Positions 25,912 through 34,042 are shown, counted from the stretch's first letter. The stretch is 64,000 nucleotides of DNA from Streptomyces composti (GCF_012034205.1 NZ_JAATEM010000010.1:120760-184759); one strand, 5' to 3'. Numbers and translations: made by a program. The notes: generated from the letters alone by a model not told the origin.

Positions 25912-26211
25912 GTGGACCACGACGTGTACGACGGTGACGTGTTCGACGGTGACGTGTACGACGGCGGCGAGGTGTCCGGCGTGTACAACGGCATGGCGGC
26001 CACCAGGCTGGTCGGTGTGGCCTGGCAGAAGAGCCGGCACAGCAACTCGCAGGGTTCCTGCGTGGAGTTCGCGCGGCTGCCCGGAGGGGAGGTCGCCGTG
26101 CGCAACTCACGCTTCCCCGACGGTCCCGCACTCGTCTACACGCGTGCGGAGATCGAGGCGATGCTGCTGGGTGCGAAGGACGGCGAGTTCGACCACCTGA
26201 TCGCCGGCTGA
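25912..26211 (+). CDS. DUF397 protein of a WhiJ-like cluster
   Basis: I start at the GTG at 25912 because GGGGAG lies six bases upstream; this gives 99 residues. The DUF397 domain is clear: WQKSRHSNSQGSCVEFARLPGGEVAVRNSRFPDGPALVYTRAEIEAML. The N terminus carries a threefold DV(Y/F)DG repeat encoded by three 15-bp direct repeats (25921-25965). DUF397 proteins occur beside XRE/DUF5753 regulators and RsbW-like ATPases in many Streptomyces loci that influence development and antibiotic production; some are proposed to work as toxin-antitoxin pairs. Here all three members are within 2.2 kb. Confidence 0.9.
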   Translation: MDHDVYDGDVFDGDVYDGGEVSGVYNGMAATRLVGVAWQKSRHSNSQGSCVEFARLPGGEVAVRNSRFPDGPALVYTRAEIEAMLLGAKDGEFDHLIAG

Positions 26212-26392
26212 CCGGCGGCCGGGGCGCGGCCCGGGCCCACCACGGCCGTGAGGCTGTGCGGGGCCGTGCGGCTTCCCGGAGTCATGCGGCTTCCCCGCGC
26301 CGTGAGGCATTCCAGGACCGTGACCGCGCGCTGCGCCCCGGCCCGGCGCTCGACGCGCGTAGAACCGCGGCGCGACAAGAGAACGCCCGGCG

Positions 26393-26911
26393 TCAGTCGG
26401 CGGGGTGCGGGCATGCGCCCGCACGCTGAAGACGGAACAGCGCCCAGACCACCTTCCCGCCGAGCCCGCCGGCCATCGGGTGCCAGCCCCAGCCGTCGCT
26501 GAAGGAGTCGACGAGGAACAGGCCCCGGCCCGACTCGGCGGAGAAGTCGTCGGTCTCCCGGGTGACCGGGCTCTCCTCGCTCGGATCCCGCACCGCGCAC
26601 ACCAGCCGCTCGGTCCACCGCATCAGGTGCAGCCGCACCGGCGGGTCCTGTCCGGGCAGCCGCGGGGCGTTCGCCGGGAGGGCGTGCCGCAGCGCGTTGG
26701 TGACCAGTTCGGAGACGACCAGGCACACATCGTCGAACCGCTCGCTCAGATCCCACTGGTCCAGGGTTCCGCGGGTGAACCGCCTGGCGTCGCCCACCGC
26801 TTCGTACCGGGCGGGAAGGGCGCAGGAGGCGGCGTCGGACACGGCCGCGGGGTCCAGCGGCGGAAGGCCCTGCCGTAACGGCTCGAGCATGGTCGATCCA
26901 TTCGTCCCCAT
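26393..26911 (-). CDS. RsbW-like ATP-binding protein (anti-sigma/HATPase)
   Basis: A 172-residue GHKL-type ATPase of the serine kinase/anti-sigma kind. The N box is SELVTNALRHA, the G1 region is FSAESGRGLFLVDSFSDGWG. I start at the ATG at 26911, eight bases after GGGAG. It has no membrane segment. In WhiJ-like and abaA-like clusters this protein accompanies the XRE and DUF397 partners; phosphorylation targets are not known. Its upstream region contains operator copy B, so it is likely controlled together with the DUF397 gene, which it faces tail to tail. Confidence 0.88.
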   Translation of the reverse strand: MGTNGSTMLEPLRQGLPPLDPAAVSDAASCALPARYEAVGDARRFTRGTLDQWDLSERFDDVCLVVSELVTNALRHALPANAPRLPGQDPPVRLHLMRWTERLVCAVRDPSEESPVTRETDDFSAESGRGLFLVDSFSDGWGWHPMAGGLGGKVVWALFRLQRAGACPHPAD

Positions 26912-26982
26912 GCGAGGCACTCCCGGAAATTCGCGTGCTGGCGAGGCGGCGGTGGTGCGGGGACCATGGTTTCGGATGCGTA

Positions 26983-27011
26983 CAGCAGATGCAAGGGCAG
27001 ATGCACGTGCA
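26983..27011 (-). promoter_or_regulatory. TGCA-rich operator of the WhiJ-like cluster, copy B
   Basis: On the minus strand this 29-bp site begins with the same 15 bases as copy A and differs at five later positions. It lies 71 bases before the ATPase ATG; copy A lies 78 bases before the DUF397 start. The matching distance supports a shared regulator. Confidence 0.7.
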
Positions 27012-27218
27012 GCTGACCGAAATGGGCTTGCCCGTACCGGTTGTTGGTTAATTTTTCCGTCATCTTCACCTCCTCTTCTGGCTGAGGCGCGACCCCCTCG
27101 GTGTTCGTTCCCGACCGGTTTGCTTGGCTGGATTCCGTTTCTGTAACCGGACGAGTACTGCTCGGAGTGTTTTAGTGGCAGACTGCGGGCCCTGCGGATG
27201 TTGGGGAGGCTGGCGAAC

Positions 27219-28079
27219 GTGAGCGCGGGAGAGCCGGGATCGGTGGTGCGGCGCATGCTGCTCGGATCACAACTCAGGCGACTGCGTGAGGCACGGGGAA
27301 TCACGCGCGAGGCGGCGGGTTACTCGATCCGCGCCTCCGAATCGAAGATCAGCCGGATGGAGCTGGGCCGGGTGAGCTTCAAGACCAGGGACGTGGAGGA
27401 CCTGCTGACGCTGTACGGCATCACGGACGAGCAGGAGCGCGCCTCGCTGCTGTCGCTCGCCCGGGAGGCGAATGTCGCGGGCTGGTGGCACAGTTACTCG
27501 GACGTCCTGCCGAGCTGGTTCCCCACCTATGTCGGCCTGGAGGGCGCGGCCTCCCTGATCCGGGCGTACGAGGTGCAGTTCGTGCACGGTCTGCTGCAGA
27601 CCGAGGAGTACGCCCGTGCGGTGGTGCGGCGCGGCATGAAGGGCGCCTGCGAGGCGGACGTGGAGCGCCGGGTGGCGCTGCGGCTGGAGCGGCAGAAGTG
27701 CCTGGTGGCGGAGAACGCCCCCGAATTCCACATCGTGCTCGACGAGGCAGCCCTGCGCCGCCCCTACGGCGACCGCCAGGTGATGCGCGGCCAGCTCCAG
27801 CACCTGATCGAGATCTCCGAGCGGCCCAATGTGCGCCTGCAGGTGATGCCGTTCAGCTTCGGCGGGCACTCCGGCGAGTCCGGTGCGTTCACCATCCTCA
27901 GCTTCCCCGAGTCCGATCTGTCGGACGTCGTCTACCTGGAGCAGCTCACCAGCGCCCTGTATCTGGACAAGGCCGAGGACGTGGCCCAGTACGAGAAGGC
28001 GCTCAAGGAGCTCCAGCAGGACAGCCCCGGTCCCTCGGAGAGCCGGGACCTTCTCCGAGGTCTCCTTCAACTCTCCTGA
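27219..28079 (+). CDS. XRE-family regulator with DUF5753 domain (WhiJ-like)
   Basis: A 286-residue regulator. I use the GTG at 27219, nine bases after GGGGAGG; an in-frame ATG at 27198 lacks a ribosome site. The helix-turn-helix is at about residues 12-60 (LGSQLRRLREARGITREAAGYSIRASESKISRMELGR), followed by the DUF5753 domain from about residue 90 (ANVAGWWHSYSDVLPSWFPTYVGLE, FVHGLLQTEEYARAVV). This is the arrangement of WhiJ and of many regulators paired with DUF397 proteins. It is divergent from the ATPase gene. Likely target sites are the two TGCA-rich operators nearby. Confidence 0.9.
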   Translation: MSAGEPGSVVRRMLLGSQLRRLREARGITREAAGYSIRASESKISRMELGRVSFKTRDVEDLLTLYGITDEQERASLLSLAREANVAGWWHSYSDVLPSWFPTYVGLEGAASLIRAYEVQFVHGLLQTEEYARAVVRRGMKGACEADVERRVALRLERQKCLVAENAPEFHIVLDEAALRRPYGDRQVMRGQLQHLIEISERPNVRLQVMPFSFGGHSGESGAFTILSFPESDLSDVVYLEQLTSALYLDKAEDVAQYEKALKELQQDSPGPSESRDLLRGLLQLS

Positions 28080-28178
28080 AACACAAGTACGATGACGCTC
28101 GATCAGGCTTTGAGCAGAGGTTGATCGGACCGTGACTGATCTGGGTTCTGCTTCGGCAGCAGGGGATTGAGGGATCAC

Positions 28179-29639
28179 ATGTCGTCGTACTTCACCGACC
28201 TGGCGCAGCAGTACATCGACGGTGAGTGGCGTCCGGGCAGCGGCTCCTGGGACATCATCGACTTCAACCCGTACGACGACGAGAAGCTGGCGTCGATCAC
28301 CATCGCCACGGCCGACGAGATCGACCAGGCGTACCGGGCGGCCGCCCGGGCGCAGAAGCCGTGGGCCGGCACCAACCCGTACGCGCGCCGGGCGGTGTTC
28401 GAGAAGGCCCTCGGACTCATCGAGGAGCGGGAGGAGGAGATAACCGAGGCGATCATCGCCGAGCTGGGCGGCACCCGCCTGAAGGCGGGCTTCGAGATCC
28501 ACCTGGCCAAGGAGTTCCTGCGCGAGGCGGTCAATCTGGCGCTGGCGCCCGAGGGCCGGATCATCCCCTCGCCCGCCGACGGCAAGGAGAACCGCCTCTA
28601 CCGGGTCCCGGTCGGCGTGGTCGGTGTGATCAGCCCCTTCAACTTCCCCTTCTTCCTCTCCATCAAGTCGGTCGCCCCGGCGCTCGCCCTCGGCAACGCC
28701 GTGGTGCTCAAGCCGCACCAGAACACCCCGGTCGTCGGCGGCACCCTGATCGCGAAGATCTTCGAGGACGCCGGGCTGCCGGCCGGACTGCTGAACGTCG
28801 TCGTCACCGACATCGCCGAGATCGGCGACGCCTTCATCGAGCACCCGGTCCCCAAGGTCATCTCCTTCACCGGCTCCGACCGGGTCGGCCGCCATGTGGC
28901 CACGGTCTGCGCCGCCGGCTTCAAGCGCTCGGTGCTCGAGCTGGGCGGCAACAGCGCCCTGGTGGTGCTCGACGACGCCGACGTCGACTACGCGGTGGAC
29001 GCGGCGGTCTTCAGCCGCTACGTGCACCAGGGGCAGGTCTGCATGGCCGCCAACCGGATCCTGGTCGACCGGTCGGTGGCCGGGGAGTTCACCGAGAAGT
29101 TCGTCGCCAAGGTGCGGTCCCTGAAGGCGGGTGACCCGCGCGACCCGGAGACGGTGATCGGCCCGGTGATCAACTCCTCGCAGGCGGACGCCGTCTGCGC
29201 CGCCGTCGAGCAGGCCCTCGCCGAGGGCGCCACGGCACTGGTGCGCGGCGGCCGGCGGGACAACCTCCTCGAGCCGGTCGTCCTCGGCGACGTACCGGCC
29301 GGCTCCGACCTGCTGCGGCAGGAGGTGTTCGGACCGGTGGCCTTCCTGGTGCCGTTCGACGGCGAGGAGGAGGCCGTCCGCATCGTCAACGACACTCCGT
29401 ACGGCCTGAGCGGTGCGGTGCACACCGGGGACATCGAGCGGGGCGTGGCCTTCGCCAGGCGGATCGAGACCGGGATGTTCCATGTGAACGACGGCACCGT
29501 CCACGACGAGCCGATCGTCCCCTTCGGCGGCGAGAAGCACTCGGGGCTGGGCCGCCTCAACGGCGAGGGCACGCTGGAGGCGTTCACCACCCTGAAGTGG
29601 ATCTCCGTCCAGCACGGCAGGAGCCGCTTCCCCTTCTAG
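28179..29639 (+). CDS. NAD(P)-dependent aldehyde dehydrogenase
   Basis: A 486-residue enzyme that oxidises an aldehyde to the acid. The catalytic cysteine is C288 in HQGQVCMAANR and the general base E254 in LELGGNSAL; the cofactor region shows ISPFNFPF, LKPH and FTGSDRVGRH. The C-terminal EPIVPFGGEKHSGLGRLNGEGTLEAFT matches the benzaldehyde/vanillin dehydrogenase-like subgroup, so an aromatic aldehyde substrate is plausible but not proven. The ATG at 28179 has GAGGGAT just upstream. It is followed by a strong terminator. Confidence 0.92.
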   Translation: MSSYFTDLAQQYIDGEWRPGSGSWDIIDFNPYDDEKLASITIATADEIDQAYRAAARAQKPWAGTNPYARRAVFEKALGLIEEREEEITEAIIAELGGTRLKAGFEIHLAKEFLREAVNLALAPEGRIIPSPADGKENRLYRVPVGVVGVISPFNFPFFLSIKSVAPALALGNAVVLKPHQNTPVVGGTLIAKIFEDAGLPAGLLNVVVTDIAEIGDAFIEHPVPKVISFTGSDRVGRHVATVCAAGFKRSVLELGGNSALVVLDDADVDYAVDAAVFSRYVHQGQVCMAANRILVDRSVAGEFTEKFVAKVRSLKAGDPRDPETVIGPVINSSQADAVCAAVEQALAEGATALVRGGRRDNLLEPVVLGDVPAGSDLLRQEVFGPVAFLVPFDGEEEAVRIVNDTPYGLSGAVHTGDIERGVAFARRIETGMFHVNDGTVHDEPIVPFGGEKHSGLGRLNGEGTLEAFTTLKWISVQHGRSRFPF

Positions 29640-29680
29640 AGCCGGCGGCTGGAGCCGGCGCGCACCCTCGTTCGGACGCC

Positions 29681-29717
29681 CGGGCCCTTGCGGACAGAAG
29701 CTGACCGCAAGGGCCCG
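29681..29717 (+). terminator. 13-bp hairpin terminator after the aldehyde dehydrogenase
   Basis: CGGGCCCTTGCGG (29681-29693) pairs perfectly with CCGCAAGGGCCCG (29705-29717) around an 11-base loop. No T tract, as is usual in this genus. Confidence 0.8.
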
Positions 29718-29781
29718 TACCGTCGTCGGTGTCAGGCAAGCCCAGGGGCGACGCCCCCATCCGAACGAAAGGCGGCCGGTC

Positions 29782-30330
29782 ATGGTCACTCACGTTCCCG
29801 CCACGGCACCGGGCGACGAGCGGGGAGCGCTGCTGGCGTTCCTGGCCGAGCAGCGCGACGACCTGCGCCGGACGGTGCTCGGACTCACCCACGAGCAGGC
29901 CACGTCCCGCCCCTCCGCGAGCGAGCTGTCCCTCGCCGGGCTGATCAAGCATGTCGCCGAGGTCGAGCAGGGGTGGGTCGCCCGCGCCAGGGGTGAGCAG
30001 CCGGCCGTGGCCCGCGACGAGTCGAACTGGGACGAGTGCTTCCGCCTGGTCGGCGACGAGACCGTCGAGGAGCAGCTCGCGTACTACGAGAAGGTGGCGG
30101 CGGAGACCGAGTCGTTCATCCGCTCGGTGCCCGGCCTGGACGACACCTTCGCCCTGCCGGACCAGCCCTGGTTCCCGCCCGAGGGACGGGTGTCGATGCG
30201 CTGGCTGTGTCTGCACCTGATCCGCGAGACCGCCCGGCACGCCGGTCACGCCGACATCATCCGCGAGTCGCTGGACGGGAGGACCGCCTTCGAGCTGGTG
30301 GCCATGGAGCGGGACACGGACCGGGGCTGA
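29782..30330 (+). CDS. DinB/DUF664 family protein
   Basis: A 182-residue four-helix-bundle protein of the DinB/DUF664 superfamily (mycothiol-dependent and related metal-binding enzymes). H57 in GLIKHVAEVEQGW and the two late histidines in ETARHAGHADIIRE supply the expected metal triad. Such proteins in actinobacteria often act as mycothiol S-transferases or maleylpyruvate isomerase-like enzymes; the substrate cannot be read here. The ATG follows a GAAAGGCGG stretch. It is 26 bases before the PadR gene and probably shares its transcript. Confidence 0.85.
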   Translation: MVTHVPATAPGDERGALLAFLAEQRDDLRRTVLGLTHEQATSRPSASELSLAGLIKHVAEVEQGWVARARGEQPAVARDESNWDECFRLVGDETVEEQLAYYEKVAAETESFIRSVPGLDDTFALPDQPWFPPEGRVSMRWLCLHLIRETARHAGHADIIRESLDGRTAFELVAMERDTDRG

Positions 30331-30355
30331 TCCGCCCGGGTCCTACGCTGGCCCC

Positions 30356-30997
30356 ATGTCAGCGATCCGTCTTCTCGTGCTGGGCGCGGTGCGCCAGCAC
30401 GGGCGGGCCCACGGCTACCAGGTGCGCAACGACCTGGAGTACTGGGGCGCGCACGAGTGGTCCAACGCCAAGCCGGGCTCGATCTACCACGCCCTGAAGC
30501 AGATGGCGAAGCAGGGCCTGCTGCACGCGCACGAGGTCGCCCCGTCCACGGCCGGCGGGCCTCCCCGCACCGAGTACGAGATCACCGAGCAGGGCACCGA
30601 GGAGTACTTCCGGCTGCTGCGCGCGTCGCTGACGTCCTACGACCAGAAGCCGGACGTGCTCTCCGCCGCCCTCGGCTTCATGGTCGACCTCGAACGCGCG
30701 GAGGCCCTTGCCCTGCTGGAGGAGCGGGTGCGGGCGATCGAGGAGTGGCGCACGTCGGTCACCGAGTACTACGTCCCGGAGGACGGGCCGGCACAGCTCG
30801 GGCACATCGGCGAGATCATGGACTTCTGGATCCACTCGGCCGACGCCGGCGCCGCCTGGACCCGCGGTCTGATCGAGCGGATCCGCGGCGGCGCCTACAC
30901 CTTCGCCGGTGAGGGCGAGCCCTTCGTCGGTGTCCTGTCCGAGGGCGAGGAGAACCCCTACGCGACGGACGAGCGCCATCCGGACGACGAGCGCTGA
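30356..30997 (+). CDS. PadR-family transcriptional regulator
   Basis: A 213-residue PadR protein: winged helix with RLLVLGAVRQHGRAHGYQVR and GSIYHALKQMAKQGLL, the wing GGPPRTEYEITEQG, and a C-terminal helical dimerisation domain (PadR_C). TACGCT seven bases before the ATG may be a -10 box giving a leaderless transcript, in which case the gene can be expressed apart from the upstream DinB gene. PadR proteins repress detoxification genes; the neighbouring DinB-like gene is a possible target. Confidence 0.92.
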   Translation: MSAIRLLVLGAVRQHGRAHGYQVRNDLEYWGAHEWSNAKPGSIYHALKQMAKQGLLHAHEVAPSTAGGPPRTEYEITEQGTEEYFRLLRASLTSYDQKPDVLSAALGFMVDLERAEALALLEERVRAIEEWRTSVTEYYVPEDGPAQLGHIGEIMDFWIHSADAGAAWTRGLIERIRGGAYTFAGEGEPFVGVLSEGEENPYATDERHPDDER

Positions 30998-31016
30998 CAC
31001 CCGGCCGGTGGGATCA

Positions 31017-31046
31017 GGGGCCCGGCCGGAGCCCCGGCCGGGCCCC
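31017..31046. terminator. bidirectional hairpin between padR and the decarboxylase gene
   Basis: GGGGCCCGGCCGG (31017-31029) pairs perfectly with CCGGCCGGGCCCC (31034-31046), 4-base loop. It lies between two convergent genes and can serve both. Confidence 0.8.
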
Positions 31047-31066
31047 CGCGAGCGGGACGCGGCCGG

Positions 31067-32476
31067 TCAGTGGTGGAACGCCGTGGCCGTGGCCCTGTCC
31101 TCGGTGAGGGGCCGTGGCTGGGCGCGGAGTTGTGGCAGGAGGCGGGTCAGGTCGGCCTCGAAGAGGTCGGCAAGGTCCTCGGAGAAGCCGTTGCGGCACA
31201 CCAGGCGCAGCACCGACAGGTCCTGTCGGTTCGCGGGGAAGGTGTAGGCGGGCACCAGCCAGCCGTTCTCGCGCATCCGCCGGGCCACGTCGAAGACGTC
31301 GTAGGAGGTGACGCCGTCGGCGGTGGTGAAGGCGAGCACCGGGAGCTGGTCGCCCCTGGTCAGCAGCCGGAAGTCGCCCATCGCCTCGATGCGTCCGGCG
31401 AGTGACTGAGCGACGTCCCGGGAGGCCTGCTGCACGGCCTTGAAGCCCCGCCGGCCCAGCCGCAGGAAGGTGTAGTACTGGGCGGCCACCTGGGCGCCCG
31501 GGCGGGAGAAGTTCAGCGCGAAGGTCGGCATGTCGCCGCCCAGGTAGTTCACCCGGAACACCAGCTCCTCGGGCAGCGCCTCCGAGCTGCGCCACAGCGC
31601 CCAGCCGACACCGGGGTAGACCAGCCCGTACTTGTGCCCCGAGGTGTTGATCGACGCCACCCGCGGCAGCCGGAAGTCCCACACCAGGTCCTCGTCGAGG
31701 AACGGCGCGATCATCGCGCCGGACGCCCCGTCGACATGCACCGGGATGTCGAGCCCGGTGCGCTCCTGCAGCGCGTCCAGTGCCGCGCACAGTTCGGCGA
31801 TCGGCTCGTAGGAGCCGTCGAAGGTGGAGCCCAGGATGCCGACGACGCCGATGGTGTTCTCGTCGCACAGCTCGGCGGCGGCCTGCGGGTCCAGGTGGAA
31901 CCGCTCGCCCTCCATCGGCACCTGACGGGCCTCCACCTCCCAGAAGTTGCAGAACTTCTCCCAGCAGACCTGCACATTGATGCCCATGACGAGGTTGGGA
32001 CGGGCGTCCCTGGACGGGTAGCGGTCGGCGTTGCGCAGCGCCCAGCGGCGTTTGAGCGCCATCCCGGCGAGCATGCACGCCTCGCTGGAGCCGGTGGTCG
32101 AACAGCCCACGGCCGCCGACGGGTCGGGCGCGTGCCACAGGTCGGCGAGCATCGCCACGCAGCGCCGCTCCAGCTCGGCGGTGCGCGGGTACTCGTCCTT
32201 GTCGATCATGTTCTTGTCCCGGCACTCCATCATCAGCGCCCCGGCCTCCGGCTCCATCCAGGTGGTGACGAAGGTGGCCAGGTTCAGCCGGGCGTTGCCG
32301 TCCAGCATCAGCTCGTCGTGGACCAGCTGATACGCCGTCGAGGGCGCCATGGGGTGCTCGGGCAGCCGGTGCTTGGGCGGCGCCCCGGTCATGCCGCCCA
32401 CCGGGTTGGCGGCCCCCAGGAAGGGATTGACGGACAGGGGACGCTCGTGGCCCTTCGGGCCCTGGCTGAGCGGCAT
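31067..32476 (-). CDS. gadB: glutamate decarboxylase
   Basis: A 469-residue PLP enzyme converting glutamate to GABA and CO2 with uptake of a proton. The PLP lysine is K282 in NTSGHKYGLVYPG; the pocket shows GCSTTGSSEA, and HVDGASG carries the aspartate that binds the pyridine nitrogen. The C terminus ends TAFHH, close to the His-containing tail that closes the active site in E. coli GadB at neutral pH. No GABA antiporter gene is next to it, but a ClC-type channel gene lies just upstream on the same strand, which suggests an acid-stress pair. Confidence 0.95.
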   Translation of the reverse strand: MPLSQGPKGHERPLSVNPFLGAANPVGGMTGAPPKHRLPEHPMAPSTAYQLVHDELMLDGNARLNLATFVTTWMEPEAGALMMECRDKNMIDKDEYPRTAELERRCVAMLADLWHAPDPSAAVGCSTTGSSEACMLAGMALKRRWALRNADRYPSRDARPNLVMGINVQVCWEKFCNFWEVEARQVPMEGERFHLDPQAAAELCDENTIGVVGILGSTFDGSYEPIAELCAALDALQERTGLDIPVHVDGASGAMIAPFLDEDLVWDFRLPRVASINTSGHKYGLVYPGVGWALWRSSEALPEELVFRVNYLGGDMPTFALNFSRPGAQVAAQYYTFLRLGRRGFKAVQQASRDVAQSLAGRIEAMGDFRLLTRGDQLPVLAFTTADGVTSYDVFDVARRMRENGWLVPAYTFPANRQDLSVLRLVCRNGFSEDLADLFEADLTRLLPQLRAQPRPLTEDRATATAFHH

Positions 32477-32518
32477 GGGTCCTCCTAGGTCTGCCGGAAT
32501 GCGGGGTGGGATCGGTGA

Positions 32519-32614
32519 GGGGAGGCAGGAAAGACAGGGGAGTCAGGGAAGTCAGGGGAGACAGGCGGAGACAGAAGAGACAGAAGAGATAGAAGAGGCA
32601 GGGGAGACGGGGGC
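32519..32614. repeat. degenerate purine-rich short repeats upstream of gadB
   Basis: About ten degenerate 8-10 base units of the form GGGAGTCA, GGGGAGACA, GAAGAGACA fill the gap between the ClC gene and gadB. The plus strand is very purine-rich. It lies in the leader or promoter region of gadB. Confidence 0.7.
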
Positions 32615-32636
32615 GGCCGGGCGGACGTCGGCACGG

Positions 32637-33944
32637 TCAGCGCACCGCCCGTCCGTCCGGACCGAGCTGCATCTGCGGGCGCCCGGTCACCAGCAGCCAG
32701 GCCGGCAGCGAGGCGAGCACCAGCAGCGTGATCACGCCGGGCGAGGTGACCAGCACGGCGGCGACGAAGAGGCTCAGCCAGCCCTGCCGGGTGATGGCGA
32801 GCAGCATCCCGAGCACCGCCGCCGCCACCCCCACCGCCACATGCACCTCGGGCACCAGGGCGTGGGCGCACAGCCCGAGCGCGGTGCCGGCGAACACGGC
32901 GGGGAAGATCCGCCCGCCGCGGAAGCCGCAGGAGGCGGCGACCAGCATGGCCGCCACCTTCACCACCGCCATCACCGCGAACTCGCCCGCCGACCAGCCC
33001 CCGGGGTCGTGCCCCAGTTCGGTCATCTCGTCGAGCCCCTTGAAGAGGGTCAGATGCCCGCCGAGCGCCGCCAGGCCGCCCAGCACCAGGCCGCCCGCGG
33101 GGAGCATCAGCATCGGGTGCCGCAGCCGCCGGAAGGCGGCGTGCACGTGGGGGAAGGCGTATACGGCGCCCATGCCGAGCAGCGCGCCCGCCAGGGCGAC
33201 GGTCACGGCGGCGAGCAGATCGGTCCAGCCCGGGTGGCCGAACGGGGGCAGGCCCAGGTCGAAGACGGGCTGGGCCACCAGGGTGACGGTGATCGCCCCG
33301 GCCGCCGCGGCGAGCAGCGGAGCGAAGAGGCTGTCCCACAGCTGCCCCTTGATCCGCTGCCCGGCCAGCGCCTCGGAGATGATCAGCGCCGCGGCCACCG
33401 GCGTGCCGAACAGCGCCCCGATGGTCGCCGCCTCCGCCAGCGCCACCCAGCCCTTCTCCGGCGCCCCGGGGAAGGCCCTCGTGCCGAGCCGGACCGCCAG
33501 TGAGACGTTCACCGCGATGACCGGGTTCTCCGGGCCCAGGCTCGGGCCGCCCGCCAGCATCAGACCGGTGGCCAGCACCAGCCCCGGCAGCACCACCGGC
33601 GGCAGCACGGGCGCGTCGAGCCCTGTCGTCGCCGGGTCGGGACCGGCGTGCCCGGGCGCCTTCCACACCACCAGGCCCACCGCGACGGCCGTGGCGAACA
33701 GCACCGTGCACATCCACAGCACGGAGTACCTGCCGACCCCGATCGCATCCGGCAGGTCCCGCCACAGCAGATGCTCCAGCTGCTCGGCCGCCGCCTCGAC
33801 GCCCAGCAGCACCAGGCTCGCCGCGATGCCGACGAGCAGGGCGGGGACGATGGTGGGCAGCAGCGCGAGCGCCGGGGCGGTGGAGGGCTCCTGCTGCGCG
33901 CTGTGCTGGATCACCCGCTCACGATAAGCGGACGAAGAGGGCAT
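32637..33944 (-). CDS. ClC-family chloride channel/antiporter-like protein
   Basis: An integral membrane protein of about 435 residues with around ten helices. The GGPSLGPENP segment corresponds to the ClC selectivity region that holds the gating glutamate, and GFRGGRIFPAVFAG matches the second ClC anion-binding motif; both are typical of the divergent Streptomyces 'ion channel protein' branch. I use the ATG at 33944, but the GTG at 33914 is also possible; neither has a strong ribosome site. Linked to gadB on the same strand: in E. coli, ClC exchangers relieve the charge build-up caused by amino-acid decarboxylation in acid. Confidence 0.82.
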   Translation of the reverse strand: MPSSSAYRERVIQHSAQQEPSTAPALALLPTIVPALLVGIAASLVLLGVEAAAEQLEHLLWRDLPDAIGVGRYSVLWMCTVLFATAVAVGLVVWKAPGHAGPDPATTGLDAPVLPPVVLPGLVLATGLMLAGGPSLGPENPVIAVNVSLAVRLGTRAFPGAPEKGWVALAEAATIGALFGTPVAAALIISEALAGQRIKGQLWDSLFAPLLAAAAGAITVTLVAQPVFDLGLPPFGHPGWTDLLAAVTVALAGALLGMGAVYAFPHVHAAFRRLRHPMLMLPAGGLVLGGLAALGGHLTLFKGLDEMTELGHDPGGWSAGEFAVMAVVKVAAMLVAASCGFRGGRIFPAVFAGTALGLCAHALVPEVHVAVGVAAAVLGMLLAITRQGWLSLFVAAVLVTSPGVITLLVLASLPAWLLVTGRPQMQLGPDGRAVR

Positions 33945-33969
33945 TTCGGGCGTGGCACAGCCGGTGTGA

Positions 33970-34000
33970 CCCGCGGGGGCACCGGTGTGACCCCCGCGGG
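33970..34000. repeat. 10-bp perfect hairpin between divergent clc and tipA
   Basis: CCCGCGGGGG (33970-33979) pairs with CCCCCGCGGG (33991-34000), 11-base loop. The flanking CCGGTGTGACCC occurs twice (33961 and 33982). As the flanking genes are divergent this is not a terminator; it may be an operator or an insulating structure. Confidence 0.6.
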
Positions 34001-34011
34001 CGGAAACGGGC

Positions 34012-34042
34012 TTGCACCTCACGCGGCGTGAGGACTCATCGT
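34012..34042 (+). promoter_or_regulatory. tipA promoter with MerR-type 19-bp spacer
   Basis: -35 TTGCAC (34012-34017) and -10 CATCGT (34037-34042) are separated by 19 bp, and the spacer region holds the perfect dyad CCTCACG-CGG-CGTGAGG (34017-34033). This matches the known thiostrepton-inducible tipA promoter, where TipAL binds the dyad and realigns the two boxes. Confidence 0.93.
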
